This document shows, piece after piece, positions 23,216-33,498 of a stretch of 64,000 bases of DNA (positions within the stretch are counted from its first letter, which is position 1; each line of letters begins with the position of its first letter). Position numbers and translations under genes: made by a program. The notes under the pieces are model-generated. The model was not told the origin of the DNA. It made no database searches and saw nothing but the letters and a program-made list of their open reading frames with translations. The stretch spans positions 22,012,406-22,076,405 of the forward strand of contig OU744730.1 of NCBI GenBank assembly GCA_916613615.1, read 5' to 3'. Origin of the DNA: Steromphala cineraria. Its lineage: Eukaryota; Mollusca; Gastropoda; Trochida; Trochidae.

Positions 23216-23689
23216 GATGGAATTTGTGATATTATATGCACATGATTATTATATAATAATATTATTTTTATCCTTTTCTTTTTCCAAATCAGATCGAGGC
23301 ATTGATAATTAATCTTTCTGTATGCTATCTAAGTTTTAAAAATTGCTCATCAAACTATCCCAGTAATGACAAATATTGTATGTATTGTACATATGATATA
23401 TAAAACATTGGAGGCTTTCATTCAATGATATTTTGAAAAAAAATTATCAAATTTTGAACAAGAAAAAATAAAAATGGTTTGACAAAATATAAAATGAATC
23501 AGAATGAGTCGAATTGACATACCAGGAATCCTCATATTTAAGCCCTGCCGTTATTAAGCCCATGGACTTATTACGGAGTTTTGATTTTTGAATTTTAGCC
23601 CTTGGCCTAAATTTGATATTACATTTCTCACTTCAAAATGTTCAAAACAAGTGCTTTTCATGGAATCACTCGGTCTGTATTAGGCTACA

Positions 23690-24175
23690 TTAATGCAATA
23701 AAAGGGTTTCAAACATAGAAAAGGCACATTCTGATTAAAATCGACCGTACTCTGAGGAATAAAATATAAAAAATATTGTCTCTATCGGGGCTCGAACCAT
23801 TCGGGATATCCTCTCCGTCTCGGTCGCGTGTTGCTATAACCAGTTTAGCGCAGACAGACCCAGTCATAAGCTATCCAATCACATCCTCGTTTTTAAATAG
23901 CGTTTAGCGGCGATTATGTATAACGAATGGTACACTGGAGTTACCTGCCCCTGAGGGATACCAAAGCTGTTACTGCACTCCTTTCGATTGGCTAGATGAG
24001 CTTGTGTCAGAACATGCGGGCAATAGGGGTGCCTTCAGACTGTGAATGTGAGGAAAGCCGTGCTGGGTGAGGTTCAAACCCCGCTAGAGATAATATTTTT
24101 ACAATTTTTTCCTCGAATCACAGTCGATTTTAATCAGACTGAGAAAAGGCATTGGTCTACAAATGCAATTGTCAT
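23690..24175. repeat. Head-to-head pair of SINE-like copies forming a large inverted repeat
   Basis: GGCTCGAACC at 23789 and GGTTCAAACCCC at 24071 are inverted B-box-like motifs. They are followed outward by TAGAGA, AATATT and then GATTAAAATCG on both arms. The arms match for about 100 bases and the AAAAGGCA/TGCCTTTT segments also pair. Two copies of one tRNA-like element in divergent orientation, or one foldback element, would explain this. Confidence 0.6.
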
Positions 24176-25771
24176 TTTAGACACCAAACATGAAAGTTTT
24201 AATGGGTTTGACGATACGAATCAGGAACTGATAAGAGTAAAACGTTTGATGTTGGTTATCATCTGGTTTAAAAATAAACTTTTTCAATCGCTTTTACAGC
24301 GTTTTGTATGTGGAATTATTAACAAACCCCCAACTTCTAATTTGCAGTAGAGAGATACGTCATGTTAAAACTTATATGAAGACCTAAATTGGGTTGTACT
24401 TTGTCTCCAAGGGCGTAATATCAGAAAATATATTTCTCATATGAAAAAGGTGAAATTCGAAATTAAGCTTTGGTTTTAAATATGTCGTGGAATTGACAGA
24501 ACTTACTTATCCCGACTGAAGTGAATCATTTCTCTCAAAATTCCAAATCACTCTCATGTCAATTTCTGTTTGCACAAGTTATTTTCATATAACGAGTTTG
24601 GCCTTATTGCAGTCAAGGGTTATTGGTAAAGTTAGAAATGGTTTAGCTGCGAAAAACATAATTCCGATTTCGGCACCTGCCAAGAGCGGTTGGGTCAAAT
24701 TTTTCAGAAAGACAGACTTTTAAAAATTGTTAAAATTGGAGAAAATATCTGCTACTTTGTTATGCTGCCAAATTACAGAATTGTTGATCTCCCTACCAAC
24801 ATCAAAATGAAAGTGTGATTATTATTATAATATGCAATTATTGATAATTTTTTTTTCATTGTTCACACAAAATTTAGCTTCAATATTTATTTGGTATTAT
24901 CACTGTGTTGGTAAATTTATATCTTATTCCCTAACTAAGAGAAACTTTGTGTTCCGAACAGAATTTCCACTGCCTAATTGCATGAAGATTTTGTTTACTT
25001 ATTTATTAGTCATCTCTTGGTACCATATTAAATTCTAAAAACAATAATTAAAAACATAACACATCAATTAATTAATGTTATAACATTTTGGTAAGTTATC
25101 TGGTAGAATGTCTAAGTACAGAATAAAGTTCAAAGAATTTAGAAAAAGTGATATATAAAATCGTGTACTCTGAAACTGTATAGACTGGCACTTCACCTTA
25201 ATTTAGTGATTTTAAATGCCTTTGAAGGATTGTCAACATTAAATCAAATTTCAGATTTTTCAAGCTGCTATTCATGATTTCCAAAAATTTGTAGAAATTA
25301 AACCGTCACTTTTCAAATAGACCACATGACTGTGACCAATTTTGACGAGAAAACAAATTCCACTTAACAGCTGTCTGATCTCATTTGTTGTAAACCATTC
25401 AAGCGAGAAAATTGGGAATATTTTTTGGTTCAGGACGCTGTCTTTTCTGTCAGATTGATTGTCTTTCTATGAAGATGCAAGGACAGATGTTTGTTATAGA
25501 TGAGAATTGTTAGAGAAGGGATCAAATGGCTCTGACATATGGCAAATGGTCTAAGGGAGACAACTCTGTCATCACTGAACACTCTGCTCTCTGATGGGTT
25601 AGAGATGATGCAGTAAATGTGGCCCTCTTCTAGTATTTTGTTTGCGGGCAAATCTCAAACTTAAAACGTCCCCATTGCATGAAATATTGTCCAAGCTTTG
25701 CTAAACAACAACTTACTTATTAAAGCTCAAAATGGAGTCAATACATTTTTGATTATCTTTCCACAAGATTC
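24176..25771. other. AT-rich intergenic DNA
   Basis: Nothing was recognised beyond short open frames without domain features. Confidence 0.5.
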
Positions 25772-26411
25772 TTATGCCCCTATTTCACTACGAGAGGAAT
25801 TCTCACGAATCGCCACGAATAGGTGATTGTAAAAATTAGTGAATATTCGGCAACATTCGTGAACTGCAATTTCACTTGTACGAAACGTTTACGAAAATTC
25901 GTAGCTTTTCATGCTAAAACACTACGAAACCAATACGAATTGCTTACGAATTATGTACGAATTGTACGATATAACTACGAAACAACTACGAATATACTAC
26001 GAATTTTCACGAATATGATACGATATCACAAATGATGTAGGAATAGATTACGATAATTCGTGACTGTTTCGTATATGATTCGTAAATAATTCGGGGAGAG
26101 ACCATCAAAAATATCAACCACGAATTTCCAAGAACTCGTTACGAATTTGATACGAATGACCCGAATTAATTACGAATAGTTTACGAGACAACTACGATAA
26201 AAAAATTCGTAGTTGATTTGGGAAAATCTTTTGACAAACAAAATCTTTTTCACGAATGCCACGAATTGTAAGAATATTGCCGAATCAATCACGAATTCAT
26301 TACGAATCACAAGAATAAATCACGAATTGTCTACGAATGTTCACGAATGTGAAATATTTCTCTATCGTGGCGATTCGTGAGAATTCCTCTCGTAGTGAAA
26401 TAGGGGTATAA
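25772..26411. mobile_element. Inverted-repeat element made of an 11-bp phased ACGAA array
   Basis: Ends TTATRCCCCTATTTCACTAC with GAGAGGAATTCTCACGAATC and CGCCACGA are near-perfect inverted copies of about 45 bp. Between them ACGAA (or TTCGT) was counted by hand about 30 times in 0.64 kb. Successive motif starts are mostly 11 bases apart: 25924, 25935, 25946, 25957, then 25977, 25988, 25999 and 26009. On the other strand TTCGT occurs at 26057, 26068 and 26079. Near-matches (ACGAT, CCGAA, AAGAA) fill most gaps in the same phase. There is no coding capacity. A short transposon is inferred from the termini. Confidence 0.85.
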
Positions 26412-27330
26412 AAGTAAGCACTATTGATTTGCTCTTTGTTTGGTGATAATAGAAAAATATGTTCCATTTAGGAGCAATATTAGCACTCCAGATCAGTATT
26501 CAAAAGGTATTCAAACCAATACATACGTGTATTCAATATATCAAGAAAAATGTACATTTTCTATTTTGAAATTTTTCAAAGGTTTAAAAGTAAAAGATTT
26601 TCTTTGTGATTTTTCTCCAGAGAGTTGTTCTATATATTTCACACAGATAATCTTCAAAAACATGTTCAAGCTAGCCTGTACAACTTTCTCTCCTGTATTC
26701 AAGCCAAGCATCTTTTAGTTTTGCTCTTTCATAGTTGTGTATTTTGCTTATTTGATGTTGTACACTTGTTGGCATATTATTGTATTATTATTATATATAA
26801 TATATAATATATAATAATATTATATTATTTTGAGAGATGCATTCTATTTTGAAAGTGAACAAATATTACATTGTTATACCTTGGATCACACTATCGTGTG
26901 CTTTTTTGGGTTGAGTCCAGAACCAATACCCTCCAAGTCCAGGAACACTTCCAGTATTGACCATACTTGTGACTTGTCAACTTTATTTGATTGATTTAAC
27001 TTTGATTTGACTGTCTCCCTGACTAATCACAGTGAGGCTAGAGTCAGGTTGGTAACACTTGTCCAGACCATAACTAATTGACAGTATCACTTTACATTGA
27101 GTGGCTAGTATTTGGTCCAGAGACCGTGACTGAATTATCCTAATAAAAGTGAAATTTGAGCTGAGAAGTGGAAGGTAATTAGACAGTGTGACATTTGTCT
27201 AATTGTCTAATTAGTGCCAAGTGATGAATTGTTATGTTCATCTGATACATTGTGTTGAAGGGAATGGTCACCCAGCTTGATTTCAGTGAATTCGAAAACA
27301 GATCTTGTAATGAAGGTAAAGGTCAAAAAG
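26412..27330. other. AT-rich intergenic DNA
   Basis: A palindromic AT microsatellite (ATATAATATATAATAT type) lies at 26775-26832. No gene was recognised. Confidence 0.5.
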
Positions 27331-27828
27331 TTAAAGAGACACAGAGTATGTTGATAGGATCACATATGTCAAATTTTGAAATCGATGTTATTACATCGGG
27401 AATCGCTAACTGTTACTGAAAATAACAAGTTAAAGGTCAATCAGTACATTAGAGCGAAAATACAGCCATTCAAAGTCGGGATTTTGATCGAAAACCGGAC
27501 AATGTTGCTCGAGTGGCGCCCACAAATTCGCCAAACGTAATTTTGAAACCTTGTCTTAAGCTGACAGGAAGATATATTTGATTCGATAGTGTTTATTAGG
27601 TATTGTAATTAATAGGTTGATTAATTGGATGCATAATTTTGAATATTAAACATATTTGAGATGTTTTCTTGATTTTTCCATAAAATCAAGCATTTTGGAG
27701 ATATTATGCATAAATGGATATATTTGCAAGTCCAGTGATGAGATATGAACTTCAATCAGCATATTAGATATTTTGTAGCTTATCAAAACCAAATAAAATT
27801 TTAAGAAAGATACTCTGTGTCACTTTAA
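27331..27828 (+). mobile_element. MITE-B copy 2
   Basis: The ends TTAAAGAGACACAGAGTA and TACTCTGTGTCACTTTAA are flanked by TTAA. The 498-bp body aligns in inverse orientation with the intronic copy at 13124-13610. Confidence 0.9.
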
Positions 27829-28484
27829 GTTACAATTTTTAGTTCAAACATGCAAATATTTTCTGAGGGTGGGTTCTAAAACATTATGCAGTGTTGATGG
27901 TTATGATCACATGAGGGTAAAAAGGGTATAGCCAAGTTACAGGTAACCTAAACTTAATACCAGCAATGATAAAGTTTCGTCACAATTTTAGTTAAAATTT
28001 GTATGTTTAAATGTTCATTGATGATCTTTTAAGTAACTCTTTTTATTCATATTTATTCATTGAATAGCACATTGACAGATTTGTAACCAATCTCTGATCA
28101 GCATAATTTTAAGCAGCTTGAATAAAATTACATGTGTTAATATACAAACAAATCAAAGAAACCACCTCAAAGTGCTAAATTTTTCTAAAACTGATAACAT
28201 TTCTCTCGCATGTTTCCGCAACCAAAGAAGATAAATAAAAGCAAAAGCATACATGTAACACATTTCAAGTAGTTGTCACTGTGCTTCTTGAGATTTCATG
28301 ATGCTATGATAAATGGATAAGAACGTATTCTATATGCAAATGAAGTCAAAGAAAAGCACAAACATGGTTGTCCTAAGTGTCTTCACTGCTGTTATCAACA
28401 ACTAGTTTTTTAAAAGACAATCTCTGTAAATGACAACTGTGATTTACCTTCATTTTTTTTTTCCTAATCGATTTTTATGTTTCC
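27829..28484. other. AT-rich intergenic DNA
   Basis: Nothing was recognised. Confidence 0.5.
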
Positions 28485-28543
28485 TTGTCCTTCTGATTTC
28501 ATTGAAGAAACTCTTACATACCAGTTTTGCATTAATTGTCAAC
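28485..28543 (+). repeat. Left part of a duplicated flank
   Basis: ATGTTTCCTTGTCCTTCT to AATTGTCAAC aligns with 32875-32940. Its continuation is 30266-30383, after the inserted elements. The right-hand paralogue at 32875-33065 lacks those elements. Confidence 0.7.
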
Positions 28544-30265
28544 TTAAAGGGACCATTCGAGCGGGGTATTTTTTGTGGAAACAAAATTCAGGAGGACTTT
28601 CCTGTTTATAATTATATATATGATTTTTACATGATAATTTCACACTTAATTTCATGTTTGTGAGATAAGCATTTTATTTGTTAAAGATTTGACAATTTGA
28701 CAAAAAATACAGTGTATCGCTCAAAAGAAAAAAACATCGTGAAATGAAGCCAATCATCAAAGCTACGATCGTGGAATGCATTAACACGACAAAATGTTGT
28801 CGCAACTGATAACTTTTATTAGCTCATCTGGCCTGTAAGGCCCGATGGGCTTATGGCATGGCATGGTGTCCGGCGTCCGTCCGTCCATCCGTCCGTCCGT
28901 CCGTCCATCCGTCCGTCCGTAAACTTTGTGGAATTTCGACTTCTTCTCCAGAACCATAAGGCCTAGAAACCTCAAACTTTGTGTACATACTCCTTGGCTA
29001 GTGAGGATAAAATATTGTAGCTTTGGTGGCCCTGTGACCCCTAATAAGGGCCACAGGGGCCACTCCCTAAAAACCTATTTTCATCTTCTTCTCCAGAACC
29101 AGGAGGCCTAGAAAGCTGAAACTTTGTGTACAGACCCCTTGACTAGTGAGGATTATAAATTGTAGCTTTGATGGCCCTGTGACCCCTAATAAGGGCAACA
29201 GGGGCCACGACCTAAAAACCTATTTTCATCTTCTTCTCCAGAACCATGAGGCCTAGAAACCTAAAACTTTGTGTACAGACCCCTTGACTAGTGAGGATTA
29301 TATATTGTTGCTTTGGTGGCCCTGTGACCCCTAATAAGGGCCACAGGGGCCACGTCCTAAAAACCTATTTTCATCTTCTTCTCCAGAACCATGAGGCCTA
29401 GAAACCTAAAACTTTGTGTACATACTCCTTGACTAGTGAAGATTATAAATTGTAGCTTTGGTGGCCCTGTGACCCCTAATAAGGGCCACAGGGGCCACAG
29501 CCTAAAAACCTATTTTCATCTTCTTCTCCAGAACCATGAGGCCTAGAAAGCTGAAACTTTGTGTACAGACCCCTTGACTAGTGAGGATTATAAATTGTAG
29601 CTTTGATGGCCCTGTGACCCCTAATAAGGGCCACAGGGGCCACGACCTAAAAACCTATTTTCATCTTCTTCTCCAGAACCATGAGGCCTAGAAACCTAAA
29701 ACTTTGTGTACAGACTCCTTGACTAGTGAGGATTATAAATTGTAGCTTTGATGGCCCTGTGACCCCTAATAAGGACTACAGGGGCCACACCCTAAAAACC
29801 TATTTTCATCTTCTTCTCCAGAACCATGAGGCCTAGAAAGCTGAAACTTTGTGTACAGACTCCTTGACTAGTGAGGATTATAAATTGTAGCTTTGGTGGC
29901 CCTGTGACCCCTAATAAGGGCCACAGGGGCCACGGCCTAAAAACCTATTTTCATCTTCTTCTCCAGAACCATGAGGCCTAGAAAGCTGAAACTTTGTGTA
30001 CAAACCCCTTGACTAGTGAGGATTATGAATTGTAGCTTTGGTGGTCCTGTTGCCCCTAATAAAGCATAATTGATAATGAAGCCTGATGAGCTACAGAGCC
30101 AATGGCTCTATTTTTATGAATTATTTGTAAATATTTTCCTCTTCTATCAATCAAGTAGTTACTACTTAATTTTGTTAATGAATAAGCATATTACAGCACA
30201 TTTGTTTTCTCGCAATGCTAACCTTTCAAAATGGCAGACGAAAGCCGCTCGAGTTGTGCCTTTAA
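28544..30265 (+). mobile_element. TTAA-flanked MITE-C, interrupted by a Helentron-like element
   Basis: The left end is TTAA then AGGGACCATTCGAGCGGGG. The right end is CCGCTCGAGTTGTGCCT then TTAA. The element proper is 28544-28820 plus 30116-30265 (about 420 bp) and aligns with 20850-21290. The split point falls in TTTTATT/ATGAAT, where the uninterrupted relative reads CTTTTATTATGAAT. Confidence 0.85.
28821..30115 (+). mobile_element. Helentron-like family 1, near-complete copy with eight 145-bp monomers
   Basis: It starts AGCTCATCTGGCC, followed by GGGCTTATGGCATGGCATGG and a (GTCC)n run to 28919. Eight monomers follow, with TTCTTCTCCAGAACC at 28941, 29086, 29231, 29376, 29521, 29666, 29811 and 29956, exactly 145 apart. 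The 3' end is GATGAGCT (inverse of the 5' AGCTCATC), then hairpin AGAGCC-AAT-GGCTCT at 30095-30109 and a T run. The plan is that of Helentron-associated elements and bivalve pearl elements. The short open frames in the monomers are not genes. Confidence 0.85.
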
Positions 30266-30383
30266 TCTTTTTACGTAAAGGTGGCTCTTAAGCCAGAATC
30301 TAGCTCTTCAGTAAGATTTCTGAAAATAAGCTTGTTTATGGAATGAAATTATCTAATTAAATTAAAGTACTTAGAATTTTTAT
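30266..30383 (+). repeat. Right part of the duplicated flank, first copy
   Basis: TAGCTCTTCAGTAAGATTTC and TGAAAATAAGCTTG align with TAGTTCTTCAGTAAGATTCC and TAAAAATAAGCTTG at 32983-33020. Confidence 0.75.
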
Positions 30384-32785
30384 TATACCCCCGCCTTACA
30401 GCGTAAGCGGGGGTATATAGCGTTCATTCTTTCCGTCCGTCCGTCCGTCCGTCCGTCTGTCCGTCTGTCCGTCTGGCCGTCCCAAAACTTTGTGCGGAGC
30501 AGATCTCCAAAACTATGCATGCTAGCCTCATCAAACTTCATACACATGTCAACCATGATCCCTAGTTGTGCCTTTTGAGGGTTAGAACTATTTCTGAATT
30601 TTCATTTTTGCGGTTTCCATGGAAACGTGACTAAAAAGTGACTCTTTGAGGAAGTCGTTTTGTGCGGAGCATATCTCCAAAACTATGCATGCTAGCTTCA
30701 TCAAACTTCATACAGATGTCAACCATGATCCCTAGTTGTGCCTTTTGAGAGTTAGAACTATTTCTGAATTTTCATTTTTGCGGTTTCCATGGAAACGTGA
30801 CTAAAAAGTGACTCTTTGAGGAAGTCGTTTTGTGCGGAGCATATCTCCAAAACTATGCATGCTAGCTTCATCAAACTTCATACAGATGTCAACCATGATC
30901 CCTAGTTGTGCCTTTTGAGAGTTAGAACTATTTCTGAATTTTCATTTTTGCGGTTTCCATGGAAACGTGACTAAAAAGTGACTCTTTGAGGAAGTCGTTT
31001 TGTGCGGAGCATATCTCCAAAACTATGCATGCTAGCTTCATCAAACTTCATACAGATGTCAACCATGATCCCTAGTTGTGCCTTTTGAGGGTTAGAACTA
31101 TTTCTGAATTTTCATTTTTGCGGTTTCCATGGAAACGTGACTAAAAAGTGACTCTTTGAGGAAGTCGTTTTGTGCGGAGCATATCTCCAAAACTATGCAT
31201 GCTAGCCTCATCAAACTTCATACACATGTCAACCATGATCCCTAGTTGTGCCTTTTGTGGGTTAGAACTATTTCTGAATTTTCATTTTTGCGGTTTCCAT
31301 GGAAACGTGACTAAAAAGTGACTCTTTGAGGAAGTCGTTTTGTGCGGAGCATATCTCCAAAACTATGCATGCTAGCTTCATCAAACTTCATACAGATGTC
31401 AACCATGATCCCTAGTTGTGCCTTTTGAGGGTTAGAACTATTTCTGAATTTTCATTTTTGCGGTTTCCATGGAAACGTGACTAAAAAGTGACTCTTTGAG
31501 GAAGTCGTTTTGTGCGGAGCATATCTCCAAAACTATGCATGCTAGCTTCATCAAACTTCATACAGATGTCAACCATGATCCCTAGTTGTGCCTTTTGAGG
31601 GTTAGAACTATTTCTGAATTTTCATTTTTGCGGTTTCCATGGAAACGTGACTAAAAAGTGACTCTTTGAGGAAGTCGTTTTGTGCGGAGCAGATCTCCAA
31701 AATTATGCATGCTAGCTTCATCAAACTTCATACAAGTGTCAGCCATGATCCCTAGTTGTGCCTTTTGAGGGTTAGAACTATTTCTGAATTTTAATTTTTG
31801 CGGTTTCCATGCAAACGTGACTAAAAAGTGACTCTTTGAGGAAGTCGTTTTGTGCGGAGCAGATCTCCAAAACTATGCATGCTAGCTTCATCAAACTTCA
31901 TACACATGTTAACCATGATCCCTAGTTGTGCCTTTTGAGGGTTAGACCATCACATTCTTTAAATTTTTGGCGGTTTCCATGGAAACATGACTAAAACAGT
32001 GACTCTATGACCAAGTTCTTTGTCCGGAGCATATCTCCCAAATTATTCATGCTAGCTTCACCAAACTTCATACACTTATCAATCATGATCCCTAGTTGTG
32101 CCTTTTGAGGGTTAGACCATCACATTCTTTTAATTTTTGGCGGTTTCCATGGAAACATGACTAAAACAGTGACTCTATGACCAAGTTCTTTGTCCAGAGC
32201 ATATCTCCCAAACTATTCATGCTAGCTTCACCAAACTTCATACACTTATCAACCATGATCCCTATATGTGCCATTTGAGGATTAGACCATCACAATTTTT
32301 TTAATTTTTGGAAACATGACTAAAACAGTGATTCTATGATAAATTACTTTGTCCTGAACATATTTCATGAAATATACATCTCAGCTTCACCAAATTTGCT
32401 ACATATGTCAATCATGATTGCTGGATATGCCTTGTGAGAGTTAAACGATATATATGGATTTTCTTCTCTGTGGTTTCTTTGGAAAACATAACTTACAAAG
32501 TGACTCAACAAAAATAATTTTGTCCGCAGTGCATCTCGTAGAATATTCATGATAACTACCTCAAATTTGAAACAAAGATCAACCATTATCTCTAGATGTA
32601 CCCTTTTAATTGTTAAACCTATTAATGAATTCGGTATTTGGGTTTCAGTTGAAAGAAGACTTACACAATGACTTACTATGTACTCAACTATCATACTTTA
32701 ACCATTATTAATCAGTTTTACTATTTGAAATTCTTTGAACAAAGTGGGGAGCGGGGGTATGTGAGCTTTGCTCGCTTCTTCACTT
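30384..32785 (+). mobile_element. Helentron-like family 2 with thirteen 170-bp monomers
   Basis: The 5' end is an inverted repeat ATACCCCCGC-CTTAC...GTAAG-CGGGGGTAT, followed by (CCGT)n/(GTCT)n at 30440-30480. TGTGCGGAGC or its variants mark monomers at 30491, 30661, 30831, 31001, 31171, 31341, 31511, 31681, 31851, 32021 and 32191, exactly 170 apart. Two decayed units follow at about 32350 and 32520. The 3' end has GCGGGGGTAT (subterminal copy of the 5' end), then hairpin GAGC-TTT-GCTC. Units 2-8 are almost identical and decay grows towards the 3' side. Confidence 0.85.
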
Positions 32786-32874
32786 GTTTTAGTGAATTTT
32801 AAAGTCAGATTGTCATTGATAACTCTCAATGTGGAAAAATTAAGATAATAGTTAGTTTTGAAGTAAGTAAATGA

Positions 32875-33065
32875 AATGTTTCCTTGTCCTTCTCCTAAAT
32901 TGAAGGAAGAAATCATCACAGTTTCACATTGATCGTCAACTCATTTTTTTAACTGGATAGACACTCTTTCGCTAGGAGCTAGTTCTTCAGTAAGATTCCT
33001 AAAAATAAGCTTGTCGGTATGGTATGATATTAACCAAATTCAATTATTTTGAATTTTTTTATTTA
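32875..33065 (+). repeat. Duplicated flank, second copy (lacks the insertion)
   Basis: ATGTTTCCTTGTCCTTCTCC to GATCGTCAAC, then directly TAGTTCTTCAGTAAGATTCC to ATAAGCTTG. It corresponds to 28485-28543 joined to 30266-30383 and serves as an empty-site relative for the 28544-30265 element. Confidence 0.7.
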
Positions 33066-33135
33066 GTCAACTTTTAAATTGGATTTAATTGACAATTATC
33101 AATGTAGTAATAAAGAATAGAACTCTAGTTATGTT

Positions 33136-33498
33136 TTAAGGGGGCAGTAGCACGCTTTAAGGGGGAATATAAGGTGATGTCAGGAAAATGAAAATAAATT
33201 GTTCCAATTGAAAGACAATGTATCAAAACTAAATGAGGCAGTAATAAATCAAATGTATAGGTAAAGTTCAGCCATGTGATTCCTTTTTCTAACACAAAAT
33301 GAATTAAAGGTGTTCACACAAAATGGCCGCCAATGGATTTCATGTTAATCTTCATACTTTGTCCTCTGACTTTGGATGATTGGCTTTTGTAAGTAGATTT
33401 TTGACACTGTAGAAATAATACATTTAGCATTAACTTACAATTATGAGTGAAAAATTTGAAATAAAAAATTATAAAAAAACGTGCTGCTGCCCCTTTAA
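33136..33498 (+). mobile_element. MITE-A copy 1
   Basis: TTAA then GGGGGCAGTAGCACG; right end CGTGCTGCTGCCCCT then TTAA. The body carries ATGGCCGCCAATGGATT and TTTGTCCTCTGACT, as in the other four copies. Confidence 0.9.

Noticed and set aside
30490..32690. CRISPR-like regular array
   Set aside because: The 170-bp units are contiguous tandem monomers without short repeats and unique spacers, in a eukaryotic transposon.
32365..32919. Two minus-strand open frames of 109 and 73 codons
   Set aside because: They lie in decayed monomers and the 3' end of the Helentron-like family 2 element and across its border, so they are not genes.
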